Source: Lysobacterales bacterium (GTDB taxonomy: Bacteria; Pseudomonadota; Gammaproteobacteria; Xanthomonadales; SZUA-36). Taken from it: 57,182 bases of DNA. The position numbers and the translations under genes are program-made. This document shows positions 27,159 through 35,141 of this stretch, one piece after another. Position 1 is the stretch's first letter, and each line of letters opens with the position of its first letter. Below the pieces are notes generated by a model. It saw only the letters and a list, made by a program, of their open reading frames with translations. It was not told the DNA's origin and did not search any database. The stretch lies in the NCBI GenBank assembly GCA_021648125.1, contig JAKITK010000015.1, positions 1 through 57,182 of the forward strand, read 5' to 3'.

Positions 27159-30100
27159 ATGAACCGTTTCCTCGTCCAAGTGAGCCTCGGCTTGCTACTC
27201 ATGGCGTCCATCAGTTTGGCAATGGCGGCGGGTTCGGTCACCCAAGCCGCCGGCCCCAAGGCGCTGTTTGTGGTCGACACGTTGGTCGACGAGAGTGACG
27301 GTGACTTCTCTCCCGGCGACCTGTCTCTGCGCGAGGCGGTTGAACAGGCCAACCTCGACGCGGCAGCGGATTCGATCAGCTTCGCCGCGGCATTAACTGG
27401 CGGTGGTCCGGCGACGATCACGCTGACCCTGGGCGAGATCCAGGTCACCGAGAGCGTCATCATCACCGGCCCTGGGCAAACCCTGTTGACGATCAGCGGC
27501 AACAACGCCAGCCGCATTTTCTTGCTCGACGACGGCAACAACAGCGCCTTTATTGATGTGGGCATCAGCGGCCTGAGTCTGATCAACGGCCACGCCATGG
27601 ATGCGGTGGTGAACGGCGGCCAGCGCGGCGGCGCAATCCGCTCGATAGAAAACCTCACGCTGACCGACAGCACCCTGTCGGGCAATGTGGCAGACACGCA
27701 CGGTGGCGGGGTATACAGCGTTCTTGGCACCGCCGTCATGGACGGCTTGACCTTTACTGGGAACATGGCCGGCACCGATGACGGCGGTGGCCTGTTCCTC
27801 GATCTAGGCACGCTGACGTTACGCAATAGCCTATTCAGCACCAATACCGCGGGCGATGCGGGCGGCGGCGCCAGGATGAACCTGTTCCGAGCGCAGGATT
27901 CTGCGTTGATCGAGGATACGGTTTTCGACAACAACACGGCGACTAGGGAAGACGGTGGTGGCCTGTCTGTTGGGGGCAATGGCGATCTAATCGTGCGTAA
28001 CGGTTCTTTTACCAACAACATCGCAGGCGAGGACGGCGGTGGGTTGTCCAGATTTGGTGGAACTACGACGATCGACGGTAGCGACTTCAGCGACAACACG
28101 ATCGCTGGTGGCGGTGGTGGCATCGTGTTCTTCACCGGTAACCACCGCATGAGCAACAGCACAGTATCCGGCAATCTGGCAACCAGCAACGTGTTCGGCG
28201 GCGGCGGCATATACACCCGGTTGGCGACGGTTCGAGTTGAGGCCTGCACGATCTCAGGCAACACCGCGACGCGACTTTTTGGCGGCGGGATTATGAAACT
28301 CGACGGCACTGTGGCGGTGCTCAACAGCACGATTTCAGGAAACTCGGCAAATCTCGACGGTGGTGGAATCCGCAACCAAAGCGGCACCATGAACATCGTC
28401 AACAGCACCGTGCGCGGCAACACCTCCAGCGATGATGGCGGCGGCGTTAGTCGCTCGGGAGGCACGGTTAATTTGCGTAACACAATCGTCACGGGCAACA
28501 ACGCCACCGGCGCAGGCGACGAAGTAGAAGGTAGCGTCACTGGCGACGGCAACAATTTGCTCGGTCACAGCGGACGCAACAACGGCCAAGCATTCAGCGG
28601 CTTTACCCCTGGTGCCAGCGACATCACCGCCACCAGCAACGGTACTGACCCGACTACTCAGGCCAATATCTTGGATACCACGCTTGCCGACAACGGCGGC
28701 CCCACGCTGACCCACGCGCTGGCGATGAGCAGCCCGGCGCAGGATGCGGGCGACGGCAGTTTGGCCACCGACGATGGCATGATCAGCGGCGTGCCTTTGC
28801 TCTTCGATCAGCGTGGTTTCCCCCGCTTTGCCTTCACCGCAGTTGATATCGGCGCGCTTGAAGTGGTCGATCCGATGCCGGTCAATCTGACCGACTGTTC
28901 GGCGATCAGCCTGGCCGATATCGGCTCGCCGCTGAGCATTCCGCTGGCCGGCAACATGGGCACCATGAATTTTGATGTGACTTACAACGGCGTAACCACA
29001 ACCACTATCCCGCCGGGCAATTTCACGACCACCAACAATGTCGTCGGCAACGTTGCCACCGTCACCACCCGCGCCAACGGGGTCGATGTGATGGGTAACC
29101 CGGCCTCTGATGAGGTGGTCTGTAACTTGGACTACAGCGCGCCGACGACGGTCTGCACGCAATCGCCAGACAGCACGGTGACTCCCGTAGACATTGGCAC
29201 AGTCATCACCCTGACCCAAACGGCGACCAATACGCTTTCCGCTACGGCAGGCGGCGTGCCGATGGCACTGACGGCGGGCACCCCAAACAGCGTTTTTGGT
29301 TCCGTTTGGGAGGCTACCCACACCGCCGTCGCCGACACCAACATTGCTGCGGTAGCGACCAACCCCGATGGCGACACGGGCTCCTGTGTTTGGGCCATCG
29401 ACATTATTCGTCTGCTCAGCGTAGCGGTCACCCCAACCTCGGGGCTGATCACCACCGAAGCCGGCGGAACGGACACCTTTAGCGTGGTGCTGGACCAGGA
29501 CCCACCGCTGGACAACGTCACCATCGCCCTGACCAGCAGTGACCCCGACGAGGGCACGGTCAACCCGGCCAGCCTGACCTTCACCCCGGGCAACTACGAC
29601 GTGCCGCAAACCGTCACCGTGACCGGCGTGGACGATGCCATCGACGATGGCGATCAGGGCTACATCGTCGTCACCGGTGCCACGATGAGCCCAGGCGATC
29701 CCGAGTTCGACGGTATTGATCCGGCCGACGTCGCGGTCAGCAACACCGACAACGACAGCGCCGGTATCACGGTCACTCCGACTAGCGGGCTGACCACCAC
29801 CGAGGCCGGCGGTAGCGCCAACTTCTCGGTGGTCCTCGATAGCGAACCGCTGAGTGACGTTAGCGTCGCTCTGGCCAGCAGCGACGACACCGAAGGGATG
29901 GCCGATGCCGCCACGCTGGCGTTCACCGCGGCAAACTGGGACACCCCGCAGACGGTGACGGTTACGGGTGTAGACGATGCGGTAGTCGATGGCGATCAGG
30001 CTTATTCGATCACTACCGCGCCAGCGGTGAGCGGCGACGGCAGCTACAGCGGATTTGATGCCGCCGACGTGCCGCTCAGCAACACCGACAACGACAGCGC

Positions 30101-31643
30101 CGGTATCACGGTCACTCCGACTAGCGGGCTGACCACCACCGAGGCCGGCGGTAGCGCCAACTTCTCCGTGGTCCTCGATAGCGAACCGCTGAGTGACGTT
30201 AGCGTCGCTCTGGCCAGCAGCGACACCACCGAAGGGATGGCTGATGCCGTCACGCTCGCGTACACCGCGGCAAACTGGGACACCCCGCAGACGGTGACGG
30301 TTACTGGTGTAGACGATGCGGTAGTCGATGGCGATCAGGCTTATTCGATCACTACCGCGCCAGCGGTGAGCGGCGACGGCAGCTACAGCGGATTTGATGC
30401 CGCCGACGTGTCGCTCAGCAACACCGACGGCGACACCGGCGGCATTAGCATCAACGACGCCAGCGTGGTGGAAGGAACCGGTGCCAACACCACCGCGACC
30501 TTCACCGTCACTCTGGATACTGCCGTAGATGGCGGCTTCACGGTGGACTACAGCACTGCCGACGGCTCTGCGACGGCGCCGGGCGATTACACCGCCGCCA
30601 GTAGCACGCTGAGTTTCGTCGGTAACTTGGGCGAGACCCAAACCCTGGCGGTGAGTGTGATCGGCGACAGTGACTTCGAGCCAGACGAGACCTACACGGT
30701 GAGTCTGGGCGCGCCGTCCAATCCAGCGGTCAGTGCGACCGATGGCAGCGGTTTGGGCACGATTGTCGATGACGACAGCGCGAGCGCGGATCTGGCTATC
30801 GCTCTAAGCGCCGCCCCCGATCCGGTTATCGCCGGCACCCAACTGGTCTACACCGCCGCCGTGAGCAACGCCGGTCCGTCTGATGCAGCCGACGTCGTAG
30901 TTAGCCTCAACCTGCCCGCGGGCACCAGCTTCGTTTCCGGCAGCGTCGCCGGTGGCGGCAGCTGCAGCGGCGCAGGTCCAGTAGTTTGCAGCTACAGCGG
31001 ACCGTTATTGGTCGGCCCCGGAAATGCGCGCAGCGCCACCGTCACGGTCGACGTAGCGGCCAGCCAGCTAACTGCCTTGAGCGCCAGCGCTGCGGTCAGC
31101 ACCAGTACGGTGGATCCGGTCGCCGCCAACGACAGCAGCGCCGTCACTACAGCGGTGAACACGTCGGCCGATCTGTCGATGGCAATGACCATCGTTCCGG
31201 CCGCAGGCGGTGTCGGCGATTTCTTCGTGCTCAGCGCCACCGCCAGCAACAGCGGACCCAGCGATGCGGCCGACTTGGCTATCAATATCGACGTGCCGCA
31301 GGGGCTGGTGATCGTCAGTTCTAGCCCTAGCGCGGGCGGAATGTGCAGCAATGCGCTCCCAGCCAGCGGTTCGGTGCTGTTGTCCTGTGGCTATGCCGGT
31401 CCCACGGTTCCCGGCGCCAGTCGGTCGGTCGAAGCGTTATTGCAGTCGGCCGCGTCCGGGCAGATCGTGGTCACCGCTACCGCCGCATCCGGCACCGCTG
31501 ATCCGGTTGCTAACAACCAGTTGGCTACCGCCGCAGTGGGTGCTGCGGTCCAGCAGATACCTACGCTGCAGTCGGCGATGTTGGCAATGCTGGCGCTGTT
31601 GATGTTGAGCATCGGCGGTTTGGCGATACGCACCCGGGATTAG
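27159..31643 (+). CDS. Giant CSLREA/beta-helix surface protein with IPTL-CTERM-like tail
   Basis: This 1494-residue protein has a signal peptide (MNRFLVQVSLGLLLMASISL), a CSLREA-type motif (GDLSLREAVEQANLDAA near residue 60), parallel beta-helix repeats to about 480 (SGNVADTHGGGVYSVLGTAV; NSTISGNSANLDGGGIRN), a choice-of-anchor-Q-like segment, beta-sandwich repeats (VTPTSGLTTTEAGGSANFSV), a Calx-beta-like domain near 1100, two DUF11-like domains (VSNAGPSDAADVVVSLNLPA), and a C-terminal IPTLQSAMLAMLALLMLSIG followed by a basic RTRD. The tail matches the IPTL-CTERM sorting pattern: motif, hydrophobic helix, Arg cluster. I choose the second ATG, five bases after GGAGAG. Probable role: adhesin or surface structure. 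Confidence 0.85.
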   Translation: MNRFLVQVSLGLLLMASISLAMAAGSVTQAAGPKALFVVDTLVDESDGDFSPGDLSLREAVEQANLDAAADSISFAAALTGGGPATITLTLGEIQVTESVIITGPGQTLLTISGNNASRIFLLDDGNNSAFIDVGISGLSLINGHAMDAVVNGGQRGGAIRSIENLTLTDSTLSGNVADTHGGGVYSVLGTAVMDGLTFTGNMAGTDDGGGLFLDLGTLTLRNSLFSTNTAGDAGGGARMNLFRAQDSALIEDTVFDNNTATREDGGGLSVGGNGDLIVRNGSFTNNIAGEDGGGLSRFGGTTTIDGSDFSDNTIAGGGGGIVFFTGNHRMSNSTVSGNLATSNVFGGGGIYTRLATVRVEACTISGNTATRLFGGGIMKLDGTVAVLNSTISGNSANLDGGGIRNQSGTMNIVNSTVRGNTSSDDGGGVSRSGGTVNLRNTIVTGNNATGAGDEVEGSVTGDGNNLLGHSGRNNGQAFSGFTPGASDITATSNGTDPTTQANILDTTLADNGGPTLTHALAMSSPAQDAGDGSLATDDGMISGVPLLFDQRGFPRFAFTAVDIGALEVVDPMPVNLTDCSAISLADIGSPLSIPLAGNMGTMNFDVTYNGVTTTTIPPGNFTTTNNVVGNVATVTTRANGVDVMGNPASDEVVCNLDYSAPTTVCTQSPDSTVTPVDIGTVITLTQTATNTLSATAGGVPMALTAGTPNSVFGSVWEATHTAVADTNIAAVATNPDGDTGSCVWAIDIIRLLSVAVTPTSGLITTEAGGTDTFSVVLDQDPPLDNVTIALTSSDPDEGTVNPASLTFTPGNYDVPQTVTVTGVDDAIDDGDQGYIVVTGATMSPGDPEFDGIDPADVAVSNTDNDSAGITVTPTSGLTTTEAGGSANFSVVLDSEPLSDVSVALASSDDTEGMADAATLAFTAANWDTPQTVTVTGVDDAVVDGDQAYSITTAPAVSGDGSYSGFDAADVPLSNTDNDSAGITVTPTSGLTTTEAGGSANFSVVLDSEPLSDVSVALASSDTTEGMADAVTLAYTAANWDTPQTVTVTGVDDAVVDGDQAYSITTAPAVSGDGSYSGFDAADVSLSNTDGDTGGISINDASVVEGTGANTTATFTVTLDTAVDGGFTVDYSTADGSATAPGDYTAASSTLSFVGNLGETQTLAVSVIGDSDFEPDETYTVSLGAPSNPAVSATDGSGLGTIVDDDSASADLAIALSAAPDPVIAGTQLVYTAAVSNAGPSDAADVVVSLNLPAGTSFVSGSVAGGGSCSGAGPVVCSYSGPLLVGPGNARSATVTVDVAASQLTALSASAAVSTSTVDPVAANDSSAVTTAVNTSADLSMAMTIVPAAGGVGDFFVLSATASNSGPSDAADLAINIDVPQGLVIVSSSPSAGGMCSNALPASGSVLLSCGYAGPTVPGASRSVEALLQSAASGQIVVTATAASGTADPVANNQLATAAVGAAVQQIPTLQSAMLAMLALLMLSIGGLAIRTRD
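29742..30419 (+). repeat. Two near-identical 339-bp tandem repeats within the giant gene
   Basis: Units at 29742-30080 and 30081-30419 each encode 113 residues starting NTDNDSAGITVTPTSGLTTT and differ at only a few bases (for example SSDDTEG against SSDTTEG, and AFTAANW against AYTAANW). A diverged third unit precedes them from about 29403. The high DNA identity, not only protein identity, points to recent duplication or gene conversion. Copy number may vary between strains. Confidence 0.85.
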
Positions 31644-31664
31644 ATAGGACCGGTTCTAACGAGG

Positions 31665-31692
31665 CGCCCCGAGTGGGAATCACTTCGGGGCG
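31665..31692 (+). terminator. GC-rich hairpin after the giant gene
   Basis: CGCCCCGAGTG and CACTTCGGGGCG pair with one bulged base around a short loop, 21 bp after the stop codon of the giant surface-protein gene. There is no T run, so it may act as an RNA 3' stabiliser or a factor-dependent stop. The remaining bases to 32076 show no confident gene. Confidence 0.5.
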
Positions 31693-32076
31693 AAGCAGAA
31701 GTTTCGAACATCGACGGCGATCAGCGGCAGGCCGCAGCTGCCGTTGATGCGCTTTGTGCCTGAGCAGCATCCTGCGAAGAGCGAAACGCATAGATCGCTC
31801 CACGCAACGCTGAGTGCGTGCGATCACGGTTTGCCATTGGCTTCGGGCTAGCCCGGGATTTCATAAGCTTCACGCGCCCTCGCTTATCCCTTGGTCGTCC
31901 AGCGACTATCCTCAGTCGGGTGTATGAACCACTACACCGCTCCGTTTCTTGAAAAAACACTGTGAAAGAACACTGTGAAACGCCACCGACCTACCAATAT
32001 CCTGAGCGATCATCGCGCGAGTTCACAAAATATCCGGGCTAGACTGTTGCACTCGATATTGCCGACTGCAGGCCCG

Positions 32077-32379
32077 ATGAGAATCTTTGTTTGCTTACTG
32101 CTGGCGTCAACCGCCATTAACGCGCAGACCCTCACGGTCGTCGATATCTCGAGTGCGGATGCCGCACAGGTTGAACAACTCAAGCAGACTCCGGCCGACG
32201 GCTGGTGGTTGGAGATGGGCAATCAGTTGGCCGTCGTTGGCCAGCCTGACGTGGTGCGCCGGCAGGCGAGCGGGTTAGGGATTCTCGGAACTTACGACGG
32301 AATCGATAAGCAACACTTGCTGCTGCGAGCGCATGGCTGTGCGGACAAAAAGCAAAAAGTAAGGACAGGCGTCAAATAA
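32077..32379 (+). pseudogene. Secreted protein truncated at the segment's right edge
   Basis: The frame starts MRIFVCLLLASTAINAQTLT, a clear signal peptide, and continues with DISSADAAQVEQLKQTPADG, WWLEMGNQLAVVG and a LLLRAHGCAD line. At about 32345 base composition falls abruptly and the frame ends with a Lys-rich tail (KKQKVRTGVK) that looks like read-through into unrelated host DNA. It is therefore the first 90 or so codons of a larger secreted protein, perhaps a peptidase of the kind found in Xanthomonadales, but that naming is weak. An ATG 34 codons upstream is in frame but would precede the signal peptide. Confidence 0.55.
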
Positions 32380-32560
32380 AAACTGCTGTTCATTGGTGAA
32401 TTAGGGAATTTGATGGTTTTTGATTCTGGTTTTTTATCAGGGGGTGATCTAAAAGCTCCGAACTACTCAGAAACACCTGGATTAGCCTGTTTTTCTAAAA
32501 CATAGCCACGCCAAAGTCTCAACAGTAAGCCTGTCGAGGTGTTTTTCTACGAAGTCGAGT

Positions 32561-32803
32561 TTATTCCAGAGCTGGAATAAGCTTTAACCCATGATTCCAC
32601 TGCTTGCCAACCGTTGTACAAAACTGACGTAATTGCTCAACCGTACCCACGGCCGTAAATCCTTTGGAGGAAAAGTTGTTGATCTCCTTTAGCCAACTGT
32701 CTGGATTCAAGCCGAGCCGTTCTGTAATTGCAGGTAACTCTGGTAGTATATAGCCCCGCTTGTTATTCAATATAGCTCTACCGGTGTAATCAACTAAATT
32801 CAA
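32561..32803 (-). pseudogene. C-terminal remnant of an IS200/RAYT-type transposase
   Basis: The 80-residue frame opens MNLVDYTGRAILNNKRGYIL and continues with PELPAITERLGLNPDSWL and an IPALE end. This matches the conserved C-terminal extension (LVDWTGR..R.DKRG.IP..LPPILERLG) of Y1-type REP-associated transposases. The catalytic Y1 domain with its HUH motif is absent: upstream sequence (32804-32865) is unrelated and leads into a MITE. The gene is therefore dead. Related palindromic GGGACAGACCC sequences nearby fit REP elements of such transposases. Confidence 0.7.
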
Positions 32804-32865
32804 ATAATCCGAGAAAATAGTAGCGAGAAAATAGTAGCGAATAGCGGAAAATAGGGGACAGACCC

Positions 32866-32981
32866 GAATGGCACTAAGTTAAGGGGCTTTATCATTTGAT
32901 CTATCAATGACTTAACCCTTATTTAAAGCCAAAGTAGAAGGTGTTGAATTAATGCAAGAATGGCTTAACTTAGTGCCATTC
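32866..32981. mobile_element. 116-bp MITE with 18-bp TIRs and 11-bp flanking repeats
   Basis: Perfect 18-bp terminal inverted repeats (GAATGGCACTAAGTTAAG and its complement) bound a 116-bp unit with no coding capacity. Each side carries the direct repeat GGGACAGACCC (32855-32865 and 32982-32992). An 11-bp duplication fits IS4-family insertion, which makes 9-12 bp duplications. The element is non-autonomous; no matching transposase is in the window. It interrupts what was one GGGACAGACCC sequence beside the transposase remnant. Confidence 0.8.
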
Positions 32982-33041
32982 GGGACAGACCCCAATTCTT
33001 TTCCGCCTCTGGGAAGAGATTAGAGGACAGGCGCCCGATAG

Positions 33042-33452
33042 TCAGTCCAGAAAATGTTTCTGCTGTAGCTTAGGGGCTATCTTTCCAAGCTGGATAAAGT
33101 CTTTATCGTGGTGCAAAAGTATCAACTCATTTTCCAATGCGTATTGCGCGGTCAGGCAATCATTGGAAGAACGAACTGTTATACCTTGGCACCGACATTT
33201 GAAAAACAGGCGCGCCGCCGACTCATGACTGAGTTGAAAATCTTTAAATCGATAAAATATCTGGGTTGAGAAATATCGCTGAAGCTTCTCAAAACCCGCC
33301 TCACTTCTGGCGCCTTGGAGAATTTCCATATAAATTTGGTCAGTAAGCCCGACCACCATTGGCATCAGCAGCAAATTGTCTAAAAACTCCACAACGACTG
33401 TTTCTGAGCCTCTAATGTAGTCAACCCATACCGAGGTATCAACAAGATACAT
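33042..33452 (-). CDS. vapC: VapC-type PIN-domain toxin
   Basis: The 136-residue product is a PIN-domain ribonuclease, normally held inactive by VapB. Metal-binding acidic residues are in place: Asp5 in MYLVDTSVWVDYIRG, a glutamate in QIYMEILQGA, an aspartate in VRSSNDCLTAQYAL, and the late HHDKDFIQLGK. It overlaps the antitoxin remnant by one base (TAATG), as in intact pairs. The upstream antitoxin gene is truncated, so either the toxin is silent or controlled by an antitoxin encoded elsewhere. Confidence 0.9.
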   Translation of the reverse strand: MYLVDTSVWVDYIRGSETVVVEFLDNLLLMPMVVGLTDQIYMEILQGARSEAGFEKLQRYFSTQIFYRFKDFQLSHESAARLFFKCRCQGITVRSSNDCLTAQYALENELILLHHDKDFIQLGKIAPKLQQKHFLD

Positions 33453-33565
33453 TAGTCGATATCTGCGCGGGTTAACTTGTAGTTATAATCTGCGCTCAAC
33501 TCGTTTATTCCCCTAAGCTCACGCAAATCCAGGCGTTTACGATTGGCAACAAATTCCTGTAGCAT
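33452..33565 (-). pseudogene. vapB: VapB antitoxin, 5'-truncated
   Basis: The frame ending at the vapC start codon encodes LQEFVANRKRLDLRELRGIN followed by ELSADYNYKLTRADID, the C-terminal toxin-binding tail of VapB antitoxins. The N-terminal DNA-binding half, normally about 35-40 residues, is missing: a few codons upstream the sequence becomes GCCATTCAGGACACACACC, similar to the MITE/REP border at 32974 (GCCATTCGGGACAGACCCC), with a stop codon beyond. A rearrangement at this repeat seems to have removed the antitoxin promoter and fold. The stretch 33584-33716 holds no other gene. Confidence 0.7.
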
Positions 33566-33716
33566 GCCATTCAGGACACACACCTATTAGCCCGATTCCC
33601 GTTTTTTCCACGAGAGAAAATCTCAAATTGCCGACAAAGTTACGAGTCAATTGACTCAAAAAGACTTGAGAAATAATACTAATTCAAGGGGGGTTACCCT
33701 ACGAGCTATATGTAAT

Positions 33717-34034
33717 TTACTTTATGGAAAAATCTTCTTTGAATCTTTCAATCTGATGCATTCGTTCATGTAGGATGGTGGTTATACCGACAACACCTTG
33801 GCTCAAGTATTTCCAATATACAAAGTGCTTTTCATATCTGAAAAAGAATCCATCAATACCGAACTCAGCAGGTATTGGATGTGAGGATAACTCACCTGTT
33901 GCTATCTTCTCAAAAGCATCAAACAAACCAGAAATGTAAGACTCTGCTTTTGTCGCTCCCCACCGCTCCAGGGTATAGATATAAATTTCATCAATCCTGA
34001 AAGAAGCGGCATTCCGTATGAGAAACCGTTCCAT
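33717..34034 (-). CDS. parE: ParE-type toxin (RelE/ParE superfamily)
   Basis: The 105-residue product has the RelE/ParE layout: an N-terminal helical hairpin (SFRIDEIYIYTLERWGATKA; SYISGLFDAFEKIA) and a beta-sheet with FFFRYEKHFVYWKYLSQGVV and TTILHERMHQIERF, where the VVGITTILHERM ending is typical of ParE. ParE toxins poison DNA gyrase. It begins directly after the antitoxin stop (TAGATG), a normal antitoxin-first operon, and both genes look intact. Confidence 0.88.
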   Translation of the reverse strand: MERFLIRNAASFRIDEIYIYTLERWGATKAESYISGLFDAFEKIATGELSSHPIPAEFGIDGFFFRYEKHFVYWKYLSQGVVGITTILHERMHQIERFKEDFSIK

Positions 34035-34295
34035 CTACTCTTGTGAAACTTGATTACGCTTGATAACCTCAGAGGCTGTCAATGCCACATAAGAACTCTC
34101 AGGTGCAGCAAAAGCAAGCTTGAGTTCAGCCTTGAGATAGTCGAAAGCATACTTCTCTGTGCGCTCTTTATCGCGCCGAATAAGGTCACGAATATATTCA
34201 CTCACATTTTCATAAGAACCGGTTTCACCAACATTTGCAGCCACAAAGTCGTTAAGTGCACCGCTAAGTCGAACCGTCATTGTAGTACGAGCCAT
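34035..34295 (-). CDS. parD: ParD-type ribbon-helix-helix antitoxin
   Basis: The 86-residue product starts MARTTMTVRLSGALNDFVAA, a ribbon-helix-helix DNA-binding strand, followed by SYENVSEYIRDLIRRDKERT, the classic ParD helix pair. The C-terminal part wraps the toxin. GGGAG eight bases upstream fixes the ATG; a longer frame from 34325 is not needed. It presumably represses its own operon with ParE. The divergent gap to the DUF427 fragment is about 40 bp. Confidence 0.9.
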   Translation of the reverse strand: MARTTMTVRLSGALNDFVAANVGETGSYENVSEYIRDLIRRDKERTEKYAFDYLKAELKLAFAAPESSYVALTASEVIKRNQVSQE

Positions 34296-34337
34296 TGAGT
34301 AACTCCCAGCATCAAGCTTTAGCAACGGTATTCATTA

Positions 34338-34504
34338 TGACCAATATTGAATACGCAGTCAAATGTGCTGTTGACCCGTTACAATTGCAGCCGTCTGAAA
34401 CAGTCAACACAGACGCCGCCTGGTATTACCCAAAGCCCTTTACAGCCGCACGAGAAATAAAAGGGTATCTGGCCTTTTGGCGCGGAGTAGAGGTGGAAGA
34501 ATAA
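34338..34504 (+). pseudogene. C-terminal remnant of a DUF427 protein
   Basis: The frame includes VNTDAAWYYPKPFTAAREIK followed by GYLAFWRGVEVEE, which is the conserved end of DUF427 proteins (WYYP.P...A..IKG..AFW.GVEVE). The usual N-terminal half with the first beta-strands is missing and is replaced by about 20 unrelated codons. The gene was cut by the rearrangements that brought the toxin-antitoxin genes here. Beyond it, 34505-34691 shows only the ribosome binding site of msrB. Confidence 0.65.
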
Positions 34505-34691
34505 CCGAGCATTCTTTTTTTAGAGGAGTATCCTATTTGCAATAGACCATGAATAATTTACACCTTCCCAAAACGAGTGGATTGATCGAAATTAATGCCC
34601 AGAAAAAATGGCTTGAGTGCTGTTAATGATCATCATAATATTTGAATATTGAAGAGCCCAATCTGCTCTACCACCCAAAAAGAGGTAAGTT

Positions 34692-35141
34692 ATGACTACA
34701 TACAAAAAATCTGCTGAGGCCATTGCAGCGCTAACTAAAAATCAATTCCGGACCACACAACAAAGCGGTACCGAACAAGCAGGTACGGGTGAGCATCTGG
34801 ATAACACAGAACCGGGTATTTATGTCGATATTGTTTCGGGTGAGCCGTTGTTCGTTTCATCCGACAAATTCGACTCTGGCTGCGGCTGGCCGAGTTTTAC
34901 CAAGCCCCTCGAGCCCGCCAACCTCAATGAACTTAAGGACGGCTCTCACGGCATGGTCCGCACTGAGGTACGCTCAACCTATGGCGACAGTCATTTGGGT
35001 CATGTATTTAACGACGGCCCAGTAGACACAGGAGGCCTTCGCTATTGTATTAACTCAGCGTCCTTACGGTTTATTCACCGGGAAGAAATGCAAGGCCAAG
35101 GGTATAGCGTTTATCTGGATCAAGTAGAGGATATATCATAA
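34692..35141 (+). CDS. msrB: Peptide-methionine (R)-S-oxide reductase MsrB
   Basis: MsrB repairs the R form of methionine sulfoxide in proteins. The 149-residue product has [39 protein letters not shown] and the catalytic-cysteine motif [13 protein letters not shown]. The paired zinc CxxC motifs seen in many MsrB proteins are absent. It starts after AGAGGT and overlaps msrA by one base (TAATG), so both isomers of the damage are repaired by one operon. No signal peptide is seen, so the enzyme is cytoplasmic. Confidence 0.95.
   Translation: MTTYKKSAEAIAALTKNQFRTTQQSGTEQAGTGEHLDNTEPGIYVDIVSGEPLFVSSDKFDSGCGWPSFTKPLEPANLNELKDGSHGMVRTEVRSTYGDSHLGHVFNDGPVDTGGLRYCINSASLRFIHREEMQGQGYSVYLDQVEDIS

Larger units (their letters stand above)
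27145..32345. other. GC-rich segment, probably acquired
   Basis: From about 27145 to 32345 the sequence is visibly GC-rich, with codons ending in G or C and long opposite-strand open frames, whereas both flanks are AT-richer. The left edge falls just after an orphan signal peptide; the right edge cuts a secreted-protein gene (32077), after which A-rich host sequence supplies the last codons. Two genes lie inside, plus 430 bp without a confident gene (31644-32076). No integrase or tRNA borders it, but transposon remnants lie just to the right. I infer a horizontal origin from a higher-GC gammaproteobacterium. Confidence 0.65.

Noticed and set aside
27080-28555. Open frame of 491 codons on the minus strand
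   Set aside because: Low-complexity Pro/Leu/Ser translation antisense to the beta-helix repeats; no start signal or motif.
29403-30419. CRISPR or satellite array
   Set aside because: The repeats are long (339 bp), coding and without spacers; they are protein-domain repeats.
28335-30641. Open frame of 768 codons on the minus strand opposite the giant surface protein
   Set aside because: It is a shadow: GC-rich coding DNA has few stop codons on the other strand. The translation is rich in Arg, Gly and His with no domain, and repeats mirror those of the real gene.
33644-33657. 14-bp palindrome GAGTCAATTGACTC upstream of the truncated vapB
   Set aside because: It might be an old vapBC operator, but there is only one copy, no promoter is evident and the antitoxin's DNA-binding half is gone, so nothing supports a function.
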